DNA from: Deltaproteobacteria bacterium
Lineage (GTDB): Bacteria > Myxococcota_A > UBA9042 > DTJE01
DNA length: 6,638 bases
NCBI GenBank assembly: GCA_016784945.1
Contig: JADHTP010000179.1
Coordinates: 1 to 6,638, forward strand
Reading direction: 5' to 3'
Below are positions 1 through 5,924 of the stretch, one piece after another. The notes beneath the pieces are model-generated. The model ran no database searches, was not told where the DNA came from, and saw nothing but the letters and a program-made list of their open reading frames with translations. The position numbers and the translations under genes are program-made. Numbering within the stretch: the first letter of the stretch is position 1; each line of letters opens with the position of its first letter.

Positions 1-999
1 GCCCAGTCCGTGTTCCCGGAAACGTTCCATGGCCGACTCGATGTCCTGGGCCGTCTGCTTCTTGTTCATGGACTGAAGGGTCCGGGGATTGAGCGACTCC
101 ACGCCCACGAACAGGGTTTCACACCGGGTGCGGCTCATCAGGTCCAGCAGTTCAGGATCCCGTGAAACGTCGATTCTCACCTGTGCCGACCACTGGAACC
201 TCGTCTTCTCCGCCACCAGCCTCTTCAGGAACCGCCGGAACCAGCGGCGGTCGGCGGCCAGGTTGTCGTCGTAGAAGAATATGTGGTTGTGCTTCGAGTC
301 GTACCGGCGCAACTCGCCCATCAGGTGATCCACGCTCCGGTACCTGAATATCTTTCCGAACATCCGGCTCACGCTGCAGAAAGTGCAACTGTAGGGGCAA
401 CCCCTGGACGCCTGGACCGGTATCACCTTCTTTTTCCGAGGCCCGCTCTTCACTGCCATGCCGCGGACCAGTCCGTGGTCGGGAACGGGCAAGGTGTCCA
501 GGTCCTGGATCACCGGTGCGCGGGACTCCATGTCCAGGTCCGAAGAGTCCCGACCCACCACGCCCGCCAGGTCCTTCACCGAATCGCCGGCAAGAAGCCG
601 CCGAAAGAGAGCCACTGCAATGGATTCGGCCTCTCCAAGCACCAGGTAGTCCGCATGCTCCAGCGCTTCCCGGGGCCTGAAGGTGACATGGGGGCCGCCC
701 ATGACAACGGTCTTGCCGAGTCGACGGCTCTCGTCCGCCCATGCATAGGCCCGGGGCGCCGTGGACGTGGTGGTAGTGATCCCCACCACCGAGGCATCCC
801 GCAGGGCGTCGGACGAAACCTCGGCCAACTCTTCCACGAGCACATCGGCCTCCATTCCTGCCTCGCGCAGCATGGTCGCCAGGATCACGGGCCCCAGCCG
901 CGGCAGCGGATAGATGCTGAAGATATGGCAGTCCGGTGACCGGGGTTCCAGGAACAGCACCTTCCGGGGTGCGTCCGTGTATCTGGCTTCACTGTCCAT
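1..999 (-). CDS. B12-binding radical SAM protein, C-terminus beyond the left edge
   Basis: This gene enters from position 999 and stays open to base 1, giving 333 codons without a stop, so its C-terminus lies outside the window. Residues about 10-140 look like a cobalamin-binding-type Rossmann domain (VLFLEPR near 14-20, GITTTTST near 73-80, GGPHVTFRP at 101-109). The DxHxxG cobalamin ligand motif is not seen, which is common in this large class. The radical SAM core follows. It has the 4Fe-4S motif CPYSCTFC, with cysteines 201, 205 and 208, then an FFYDDN strand motif and a VGVESLNP motif typical of this superfamily. The start is the ATG at 999, preceded by GTGAGGTG at a workable distance; an in-frame GTG lies 12 bases upstream. 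It sits 23 bp downstream of a MerR-type regulator on the same strand, which suggests one transcript. The family covers methyltransferases, cyclases and other cofactor-dependent enzymes, and the substrate cannot be told from the visible part. Confidence 0.9.
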   Translation of the reverse strand, partial: MDSEARYTDAPRKVLFLEPRSPDCHIFSIYPLPRLGPVILATMLREAGMEADVLVEELAEVSSDALRDASVVGITTTTSTAPRAYAWADESRRLGKTVVMGGPHVTFRPREALEHADYLVLGEAESIAVALFRRLLAGDSVKDLAGVVGRDSSDLDMESRAPVIQDLDTLPVPDHGLVRGMAVKSGPRKKKVIPVQASRGCPYSCTFCSVSRMFGKIFRYRSVDHLMGELRRYDSKHNHIFFYDDNLAADRRWFRRFLKRLVAEKTRFQWSAQVRIDVSRDPELLDLMSRTRCETLFVGVESLNPRTLQSMNKKQTAQDIESAMERFREHGLG

Positions 1000-1022
1000 C
1001 TTGCACCTCACGTCATCCGGCC

Positions 1023-1754
1023 TCACGCCTTCGCAGGGGCCGGTTTGGGACTCTTCTTCTTCGCTTCACGTTCCAAACGGGCGTATTGCGCCTTCAGGCC
1101 GGACAGGAGTCGGATCCTCTGCTTCCACAAGTCCTCCAGTCGCTTCACGCTGACCCGCACCTCGCCGATCCGGGTCTTCAACCGCTCGTCCTGCTCCTCC
1201 CAGGTCTGAAGGTCCGACTTGCGCAGCTTCTGCTTTATTTCCGTCGCCAGGCTCTGGGGGTCTGCCAGCAGCTGGCTCATGGACCGGATCTGTTCCAGCG
1301 TGTACCCCACGTTCTGGAGGTCCAGGATCCGTTTGCAGCGTTTTACGCTGGCCGGGCCATAGAGCCGGAACCCGCCCTCGGATCGAGCCTCGGGGTCCAG
1401 GAGGCCCTTCTCCTCCCAGTGGTTGATGGCCCGCGTATTGATGTGGCAGAGCTGGGCCAGGTCCCCGATGGTCATGAGCTTCTGGGGCACCTTGAGATCG
1501 CCCTTCTCGGGCGCGGGAAGCCCCACCTTGCGCACGATCTTTTCGATCCCGGATTCGTCGTAGCCCAGTTCCAGCAGCGTCCGGATCTTGGCGACCACCT
1601 CCAGCTGCGCCTTCGTGAAGTAGGGCTCGCCGCCGGCGGTCTTGCCCGCAGCCAGCATGAGCCCCCTCTTCATCCAGCGGCTCAGCTCCTCGGCGGCCAG
1701 CTCCGCCCGCTTCAGGAATTCCTCTTTGGAAAAAATGGACGTTCCAGACATCAT
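1023..1754 (-). CDS. MerR-family transcriptional regulator with two tandem HTH domains
   Basis: A cytoplasmic DNA-binding regulator of about 243 residues. The canonical MerR domain is the second one, at about residues 94-161. It runs LMTIGDLAQLCHINTRAINH, then WEEKGLLDP, GGFRLY and a YTLEQIRSM recognition/wing region. Before it, residues about 8-79 form another winged-helix-like unit (FSKEEFLKRAELAAEELSRW, a GEPYF wing, then LLELGYDESGIEKIV) that reads like a divergent copy of the same fold. Residues about 166-231 are a charged helix that probably forms the dimer coiled coil, followed by a KKKSPKPAPAKA tail. No cysteine-rich metal site or large ligand domain is seen. The start is uncertain: ATGs at 1754 and 1751 and a TTG at 1766 share the frame, below an in-frame TGA at 1773-1775. 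None has a well-placed ribosome binding site; AAAGGAG at 1781-1787 is too far upstream. It probably controls itself and the radical SAM gene downstream. Confidence 0.85.
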   Translation of the reverse strand: MMSGTSIFSKEEFLKRAELAAEELSRWMKRGLMLAAGKTAGGEPYFTKAQLEVVAKIRTLLELGYDESGIEKIVRKVGLPAPEKGDLKVPQKLMTIGDLAQLCHINTRAINHWEEKGLLDPEARSEGGFRLYGPASVKRCKRILDLQNVGYTLEQIRSMSQLLADPQSLATEIKQKLRKSDLQTWEEQDERLKTRIGEVRVSVKRLEDLWKQRIRLLSGLKAQYARLEREAKKKSPKPAPAKA

Positions 1755-1788
1755 CAACCCATACAAGTGTTTTCAACCATCTCCTTTA

Positions 1789-1817
1789 CGTATAGGTTGT
1801 GGTTTGAAGGATGTCAA
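1789..1817 (-). promoter_or_regulatory. Sigma70-type promoter for the MerR regulator
   Basis: Read on the minus strand, a perfect -35 hexamer TTGACA (1817-1812) is followed by a 17 bp spacer and a -10-like TATACG (1794-1789, four of six matches). Transcription would start near 1782, leaving a leader of about 28 nt before the ATG at 1754. The spacer is 17 bp, not the 19-20 bp of classical MerR-activated promoters, so this looks like an ordinary constitutive or repressible promoter. The consensus match is visible in the sequence; its use is inferred. Confidence 0.55.
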
Positions 1818-1827
1818 GGTTTTTTCG

Positions 1828-1852
1828 TCGTTGATCGTCAATCGTTGATCGT
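1828..1852. repeat. Period-7 tandem repeat upstream of the MerR promoter
   Basis: Three consecutive heptamers, TCGTTGA, TCGTCAA and TCGTTGA, followed by TCGT, occupy this stretch. The 11-mer TCGTTGATCGT therefore occurs twice at a 14 bp period (1828-1838 and 1842-1852), and TCAA-TCG-TTGA forms a small inverted repeat inside. It starts 11 bp upstream of the -35 box of the MerR promoter. It could be a regulator binding array or a simple short tandem repeat of no function. Confidence 0.6.
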
Positions 1853-1880
1853 GGAAACAAAAAGGAAAGAGGGAGGAAAC

Positions 1881-2180
1881 CTACAATTCGGAGGGCGCGA
1901 ACTTGGCAAAGCGTTTCTTGTCGGCCGCGCGGACGTAGGCTTCTTCGGGATCGATGGTGCCCGCCTCCGCCAGGTCGTACAGGGCGTCATCCAGGGTCTG
2001 CATGCCGTACTTCTTTCCGCCCTGGATGATGGAGTTGATCATGGAGATGTTGCCTTCCCGGATGACGTTGACCAATCCCTGGGTCCGGGCAAGGACCTCG
2101 AACACACCCACCCTGCCCTTGCCGTCCGCGGTCCGCAGCAGGGTCTGGGAGATGATCCCCGCCAGGGAACTGGCCAGCAT
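1881..2180 (-). pseudogene. PilT-family twitching ATPase, C-terminal fragment only
   Basis: These 99 residues match the C-terminal end of PilT/PilU-type type IV pilus retraction ATPases. The markers are LAGIISQTLL, a GRVGVFEVL strand, VNVIREG, and INSIIQGGKKYGMQTLDDAL followed by PEEA. Full-length PilT is about 340-380 residues. The N-terminal PAS-like domain and the nucleotide-binding core with Walker A, Asp box, Walker B and His box are all missing. The family resemblance begins right at the first ATG (2180), and a TAG at 2190-2192 closes the frame just upstream. The remnant cannot hydrolyse ATP. A weak AGGA precedes the ATG, so a short peptide might still be made. The natural C-terminus and stop (TAG, 1881-1883) are intact, which points to loss of the 5' part by a break at about 2180-2195 and not to gradual decay. 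Confidence 0.8.
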
Positions 2181-2182
2181 GT

Positions 2183-2458
2183 CCGGGTCCTACCGAAGCG
2201 CCGGCCGCGGGACGTTATCGACTGGAGGTCCAGGTGGTCCGCCATGACCCGGGAAGCCCCAGGGCCCGTGCGGTGGTGGGCTTCGGTTCCGGTGCCTGCG
2301 AGGTCACCACCCGGTACCGACTCACCGGTCCCGGAAACGTCGGTCAGAAAAACCGGATCCAGGCCCGATCGGGCCGGGCCTGCCGACACGCCGTCATGGA
2401 AACCGTCGAAATCATGGTTCGCGGGCTGGGCAATGCCATCGCCGCGAAGAATCACTGA
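2183..2458 (+). pseudogene. DUF4410-like protein, C-terminal fragment without a start codon
   Basis: The plus-strand frame is open from after a TGA at 2153-2155 to a TGA at 2456-2458. From about 2183 it reads as a convincing protein: PGPTEAPAAGRYRLEVQVVR, then HDPGSPRARAVVGFGSGACE and later VEIMVRGLGNAIAAKNH. The pattern of a beta strand, then PGSxxxRxxVGFGxG, then another strand and a C-terminal helix resembles DUF4410-type proteins, usually small secreted or lipoprotein proteins of about 150-200 residues. This match is from memory of the family pattern and is moderate. Third codon positions are mostly G or C, as in real genes here. The only usable start is a GTG at 2234, inside the conserved region, so the N-terminus and any signal peptide are missing. 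It is the only plus-strand coding sequence seen, and it ends 13 bp from the convergent hydrolase stop. Confidence 0.5.
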
Positions 2459-2471
2459 TCGGTCAAAGCCG

Positions 2472-4379
2472 TCATTCCGTGTCGGGACAGGCGCCCCACT
2501 GACCCTGGGCGTCGATACACATGCACAGCGGAATCTGGTACAGGGCGAGTGTCGCCTCCACGTTGGCAGGGTCCGTGTCCACGGCGAAGGAACCGAAGAA
2601 CCTCATGGTGTTCCCCGCCTTGGGCTTGAACGTGTCGTGGTCGCAGAAACGGATGTGGGATGGGGCCAGGGCGTCGTTCACCGCGATGAAGCACATCTTC
2701 ACCGGGTTGCCGAACAGGTTCATGTCGAGGTCCGCCACGGTCAGGATGGCGGCGCCGGGATTGTCCAGGTTCAGAAGGTATTCGCCATCGTCATCCAGGT
2801 CGAACACCACGCCCGGGTCCATGCTGACGATGGACAGGCGCATGGTGGAGGCGTCGTCCGGGTCCGCCGGCGCCACGGACTGGATCTGCAGCCGGGTCTG
2901 GATGCCCTGGACCGCCATGGAGGCCTGGGCTCCCCAGCCGTACAGCGGCGTCTTGCCCTGTGCGTCCACCAGGACCTGGTGGGTGATGCCCGGGACCGGG
3001 GCTTCTTCGCCCAGGGCGTTCACCGGCCCCTTGAACCGCACATGGATGTAAGGACCGTCGCTTTCGTAAAAAAACCCGTCCGGCGGCAGGCACGGCGCCA
3101 GGGCCTCCGCGGGCGGATCGGCCACCAGGCCCATGACTTCCATTTCCAGGCCGAAGGACTGCTCCGGCAGGAAATTGTGCATGTGGCTGAAGGTCAGGTC
3201 CAGTTCAGGCAGGAAGTAGGTCCCCGCCTGATATCCGAAGTTCAGGCCGCCGTGACCATAGGCCTTTCCATGGGGCGTGTCGCGCACCTGCAGTCCCAGG
3301 CCGTAGGGCACCGCATCCCCCAGGATCTCCGTGGCCGTGGTGTCCTTCATTTCAGCCAGGGTGGCCGCGCTCAGGAGGTCGCCCTCCAGCAGGGCGTGCA
3401 TGAACATCGCCATGTCGGGGGGCGAGGCGATGAGCGCCCCGGCGGTCCAGGTCAGGGACGGGTGGAACAGGTACGAGCAGTCCACGATGGAGCCCTCGTA
3501 CTGGCTTTCCTCGGGGATCAGGTCCACCACGGCGGCCGGCACGCCGAACAGGCGGCCCACCAGGGCCAGGTCCATGTACCCGCGCGCCACGTCGTCATAG
3601 ACCTCACCGGTCATGTCCAGGAAGGTGTTCTTCAGGCCCAGCGGGTCCACCAGGCGGTCGCGGATCTCCTCGTGGGCCGGGTTGCCCGTCAATTCCTCGA
3701 TGATCAGGCCCAGCAGCAGGTAGTTGCTGTTCGAATAGGTGCCGCCCTCACCCGGCGCATAGAGGATCGGTTCCTCTTCCACGTAGGACAGGATCACGTC
3801 GACCCCCTTGGGAGTGGAGGGGTCCAGGATGAAGTCCAGCATGAGGTTGGTATTGGTCAGGAAGTCGGGAATCCCGCTCCGCATGGACAGGAGGTGCCGG
3901 ATGGTGACCCCGCCCCACTGGGGATACTCGGAAAAGAAGCCCGCCAGCGTGTCGTCCAGTCCCAGCAGGCCCTCGTCCACCAGCTGAAGGACCACGGCAG
4001 CCACGACAGGCTTGGTGTTGCTGCCCACCCGGAAGCCGAATCCCGGCTCCATGAGCTTGTCGGTCTGCAGTTCCGCGATGCCCGAGGACCCGGACCACCA
4101 GGCGCCGTCCCCGGTGCGCACAGCCAGTCCCGTGCCCGGGTCCGCGCTGAAGGCCACGTGCTCGTCCAGGATGGCCTGGAAGGACGCCGCCAGGATCGGG
4201 TCCATCTGGGGCGGGGGTACGTAGGCGTCCTGTCCTCCCCCATCTCCTCCCCCATCCCCACCAAATCCGTCTGGCAGTGTTCCGGGGTCCGAGGTGATCC
4301 CCGGACCCCCGCCGTCGGACCCGCAGGCCGCGAGAAAAAAAGAAAGAAAAATCGCAGGCCAACGATTCCCGCCCGTCAT
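2472..4379 (-). CDS. Serine hydrolase lipoprotein, beta-lactamase class C family
   Basis: A 635-residue exported protein. Residues 1-19 are a lipoprotein signal (short basic start, IFLSFFLAAC) with Cys19 as the probable lipidated residue. A Gly/Asp-rich linker follows to about residue 55. The class C beta-lactamase/DD-peptidase fold spans about 60-420. It carries the SxxK motif S120-N-T-K123 with the likely nucleophile Ser120, the Tyr motif Y215-S-N217, and a GHGG motif with His376 in place of KTG. HGG is usual in esterase- and peptidase-like members, so true beta-lactamase activity is not implied. About 210 further residues at the C-terminus form an Asp-rich, probably beta-structured extension with several cysteines (CMC near the end) and no family I recognise. 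The ATG at 4379 is chosen because it begins the signal peptide and has AGGGG five bases upstream; a GTG at 4439 would add 20 residues before it. It is probably anchored in the envelope and transcribed alone. Confidence 0.88.
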   Translation of the reverse strand: MTGGNRWPAIFLSFFLAACGSDGGGPGITSDPGTLPDGFGGDGGGDGGGQDAYVPPPQMDPILAASFQAILDEHVAFSADPGTGLAVRTGDGAWWSGSSGIAELQTDKLMEPGFGFRVGSNTKPVVAAVVLQLVDEGLLGLDDTLAGFFSEYPQWGGVTIRHLLSMRSGIPDFLTNTNLMLDFILDPSTPKGVDVILSYVEEEPILYAPGEGGTYSNSNYLLLGLIIEELTGNPAHEEIRDRLVDPLGLKNTFLDMTGEVYDDVARGYMDLALVGRLFGVPAAVVDLIPEESQYEGSIVDCSYLFHPSLTWTAGALIASPPDMAMFMHALLEGDLLSAATLAEMKDTTATEILGDAVPYGLGLQVRDTPHGKAYGHGGLNFGYQAGTYFLPELDLTFSHMHNFLPEQSFGLEMEVMGLVADPPAEALAPCLPPDGFFYESDGPYIHVRFKGPVNALGEEAPVPGITHQVLVDAQGKTPLYGWGAQASMAVQGIQTRLQIQSVAPADPDDASTMRLSIVSMDPGVVFDLDDDGEYLLNLDNPGAAILTVADLDMNLFGNPVKMCFIAVNDALAPSHIRFCDHDTFKPKAGNTMRFFGSFAVDTDPANVEATLALYQIPLCMCIDAQGQWGACPDTE

Positions 4380-4532
4380 GGCAACCCCTGTTTTTTCAAT
4401 AATCACCGATGGTAAGGATAACAGAAGTACGGACTTCACCGGTGTGAAAAAAATTTCAAATACCCCTAAAGTTTTTCTTTCGGTCTGCCGATAAAGGAAA
4501 GATCAGGTCCAGAACAGGCCAGTAAAGAACAC
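4380..4532. other. A/T-rich intergenic spacer
   Basis: This 153 bp gap lies between the SDR stop and the start of the serine hydrolase gene and is clearly richer in A and T than its surroundings. It should hold the end of the acyl-CoA operon and the promoter of the hydrolase gene. I see a small imperfect hairpin (around 4478-4498) but no U-tract placed correctly after it, and no convincing -35/-10 pair. Confidence 0.4.
4435..4448. promoter_or_regulatory. Palindrome TTCACCGGTGTGAA, possible operator
   Basis: Inverted arms TTCAC and GTGAA flank CGGT, and the inner CACCGGTG is itself a perfect palindrome. It lies 56 bp upstream of the hydrolase ATG, where a promoter is expected. An operator role is inference from position and symmetry only. 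Confidence 0.25.
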
Positions 4533-5441
4533 TCAGCGGGCGGACTTTTCGTAGACGAGGCCCATGTAGGCCTGGAGGGTGGGCTTGGTTTCCACGTTGT
4601 CGAACTCCGTTATACGGTCCCAGTTTTCGGCGAAGTTCTCCACGGTTGTTGGTTCCCGTCCCAGGAAAACGCCGTCGTTGTGCGCCACCTGGATGCGCCC
4701 GTAGAACCCGTGTCCGGCGTGGATGATCACACCCGTGTCCTGGCAGGCCTCGGACACCATGTAGACAGCCGCGGCCGTCACGTGCCCGGTGTCACGCGAC
4801 ACGTCGGGCAGACCCTCCCGTTTCAGGTCCCCGGTCATGCGGGTGTGGGCCGTGGGGGACAGCCCGTTGACCTTGATGTCGTACTTCTTCCCTTCGATGG
4901 TCAGCACGTTCATCAGGCCCACCAGGCCCATCTTTGCCGCGCCGTAGCTGGCCTGGCCGAAGTTGCCGAACAGGCCGGATACGGACGTGGTCATGAGGAT
5001 GCGGCCGTAGCCCGCGGCCTTCATGACCTTGAACGCCGGATTGCAGACGTTGAATCCGCCGTCCAGGTGGACGGCCAGCACGGCCTTCCAGTCCTCGGCG
5101 CCCATCTTGGCGAAGCTGCGATCCCGCAGGATGCCGGCATTGTGGATCAGCACGTCCAGCCGGCCCCAGGTATCCATGGCCGTGGCCACGATGGCCTGTC
5201 CCCCGGCCTCGGTCTCAACCCCGTCGTGGCTGGCCACCGCTTCGCCGCCGGCGGCGCGGATCTCGGCCACCACCTGGTCCGCGGGCGCGCTGTCGCCTCC
5301 GGTGCCGTCCCTCGACACGCCAGGATCGTTGACCACCACCTTGCAGCCGCGCCTGGCCAGTTCCAGGGCATAGGTCCTTCCCAGACCCCCGCCCGCGCCG
5401 GTCACCACGGCCACGCGGTCCGTAAAGTCAATGCTCGACAT
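4533..5441 (-). CDS. SDR-family 3-hydroxyacyl-CoA dehydrogenase, MFE-2-like
   Basis: A 302-residue cytoplasmic short-chain dehydrogenase expected to oxidise (3R)-hydroxyacyl-CoA with NAD(P), or reduce the 3-oxo form. The cofactor motif TGAGGGLG is at residues 14-21 and HNAG (usually NNAG) at 100-103. The catalytic residues are Ser153 (TTSVSG), Tyr166 and Lys170 (SYGAAK). The VNDPG...RDGTG loop (38-48), the ILRDRSFAKM segment (104-113) and the GLFGNFGQASYGAAKMGLVG stretch are hallmarks of the dehydrogenase unit of peroxisomal multifunctional enzyme type 2 and its bacterial relatives. It is about 50 residues longer at the C-terminus than a minimal SDR, as in that subfamily, and has no fused hydratase or SCP2 domain. 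AGGAGG seven bases before the ATG fixes the start. It is the last gene of the operon, 10 bp after the MaoC gene. Other acyl-CoA or steroid-like substrates are possible. Confidence 0.9.
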   Translation of the reverse strand: MSSIDFTDRVAVVTGAGGGLGRTYALELARRGCKVVVNDPGVSRDGTGGDSAPADQVVAEIRAAGGEAVASHDGVETEAGGQAIVATAMDTWGRLDVLIHNAGILRDRSFAKMGAEDWKAVLAVHLDGGFNVCNPAFKVMKAAGYGRILMTTSVSGLFGNFGQASYGAAKMGLVGLMNVLTIEGKKYDIKVNGLSPTAHTRMTGDLKREGLPDVSRDTGHVTAAAVYMVSEACQDTGVIIHAGHGFYGRIQVAHNDGVFLGREPTTVENFAENWDRITEFDNVETKPTLQAYMGLVYEKSAR

Positions 5442-5451
5442 TGGTTTCCTC
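5442..5451 (-). promoter_or_regulatory. Strong ribosome binding site of the SDR gene
   Basis: AGGAGG lies between the MaoC stop TAG (5454-5452) and the SDR ATG (5441). Its first two bases overlap the end of the stop codon. Ribosomes finishing MaoC could re-initiate directly on SDR. Confidence 0.7.
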
Positions 5452-5913
5452 CTAGAAATAGAACCGCGTCACGGTCTCCGCCACGCAGCCGGGCTTGTCC
5501 ACACCCTCGATCTCCACGGCCACCTTCTTGATCACCTGGACGCCGCCCTTGATTTCTTCGACGGCGACCAGTGTGGTCCTGGCCCGGATGCGCGATCCCG
5601 CCTTCACCGGCGCCGGGAACCGGACCTTGTTCAGCCCGTAGTTGATCACCACCTTGGCGTCCGGGAAGGGATTGGTGGCCGGGTCCAGGGTCCCGGTCAG
5701 GTACGTGGTCATGGACAGGGTCAAGTACCCCTGGGCCACCGTCGCGCCGAAGGGCGACTCCTTCGCGGCGCGTTCCGGGTCCACGTGGATCCACTGCAGG
5801 TCACGGCTCGCCTCGGAAAACGTGTCGATCAGTTCCTGCTCCATGGTCATCCAGTCGCCCAGATTGATTTCGGCGCCAACTTTCCCTTTCAGTTCGTTGA
5901 TTGCATCCTGCAT
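5452..5913 (-). CDS. MaoC-like (R)-enoyl-CoA hydratase
   Basis: A 153-residue single hot-dog-fold protein, the usual size for monofunctional MaoC/PhaJ-type hydratases, which add water to trans-2-enoyl-CoA to give (3R)-hydroxyacyl-CoA. The hydratase-2 signature is visible as DLQWIHVDPERA, with Asp38 and His43 as the likely catalytic pair, then SPFGATVAQGYLTLSM. Gly62 of AQG follows at the oxyanion region, where many members have AHG. The ATG at 5913 is chosen because AAGGAGG lies directly upstream (5924-5918); a TTG at 5931 would add six residues that merely translate this ribosome binding site. The gene begins 10 bp after the thiolase stop and ends 10 bp before the SDR start, which implies translational coupling. 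Its product would be the substrate of the neighbouring SDR. Confidence 0.88.
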   Translation of the reverse strand: MQDAINELKGKVGAEINLGDWMTMEQELIDTFSEASRDLQWIHVDPERAAKESPFGATVAQGYLTLSMTTYLTGTLDPATNPFPDAKVVINYGLNKVRFPAPVKAGSRIRARTTLVAVEEIKGGVQVIKKVAVEIEGVDKPGCVAETVTRFYF

Positions 5914-5917
5914 GGGT

Positions 5918-5924
5918 CCTCCTT
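5918..5924 (-). promoter_or_regulatory. Ribosome binding site that fixes the MaoC start
   Basis: AAGGAGG is four bases from the ATG at 5913 and shares its first base with the thiolase stop TGA (5926-5924). It rules out the upstream TTG at 5931. Confidence 0.75.

Noticed and set aside
152..742. A 196-codon minus-strand frame under the left gene
   Set aside because: It is an out-of-frame shadow of the radical SAM gene, whose true frame carries the CxxxCxxC motif and stays open to the window edge.
1853..1880. Purine-rich run between the MerR promoter region and the PilT fragment
   Set aside because: It has no stem-loop and no repeat; it looks like a plain spacer and could not be tied to a terminator or regulatory site.
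936..4415. A 1159-codon open frame on the plus strand
   Set aside because: It runs antisense across the MerR, PilT-fragment and serine hydrolase coding regions. Its low-complexity His/Gln/Arg/Gly-rich translation is typical of the antisense shadow of GC-rich genes, and it matches no family.
4418..4448. TTCACA ... TGTTAT as the hydrolase promoter
   Set aside because: The spacing is 19 bp and the -10 match is weak, so it does not stand out in an A/T-rich spacer.
4478..4498. Hairpin after the SDR gene as a terminator
   Set aside because: The stem is short with a bulge, and on the minus strand it is followed by an A-rich stretch, not a U-tract.
4680..5531. A 283-codon plus-strand frame opposite the SDR gene
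   Set aside because: The minus-strand frame has full SDR motifs and a strong ribosome binding site; the plus-strand translation is Gly/His/Arg-rich shadow.
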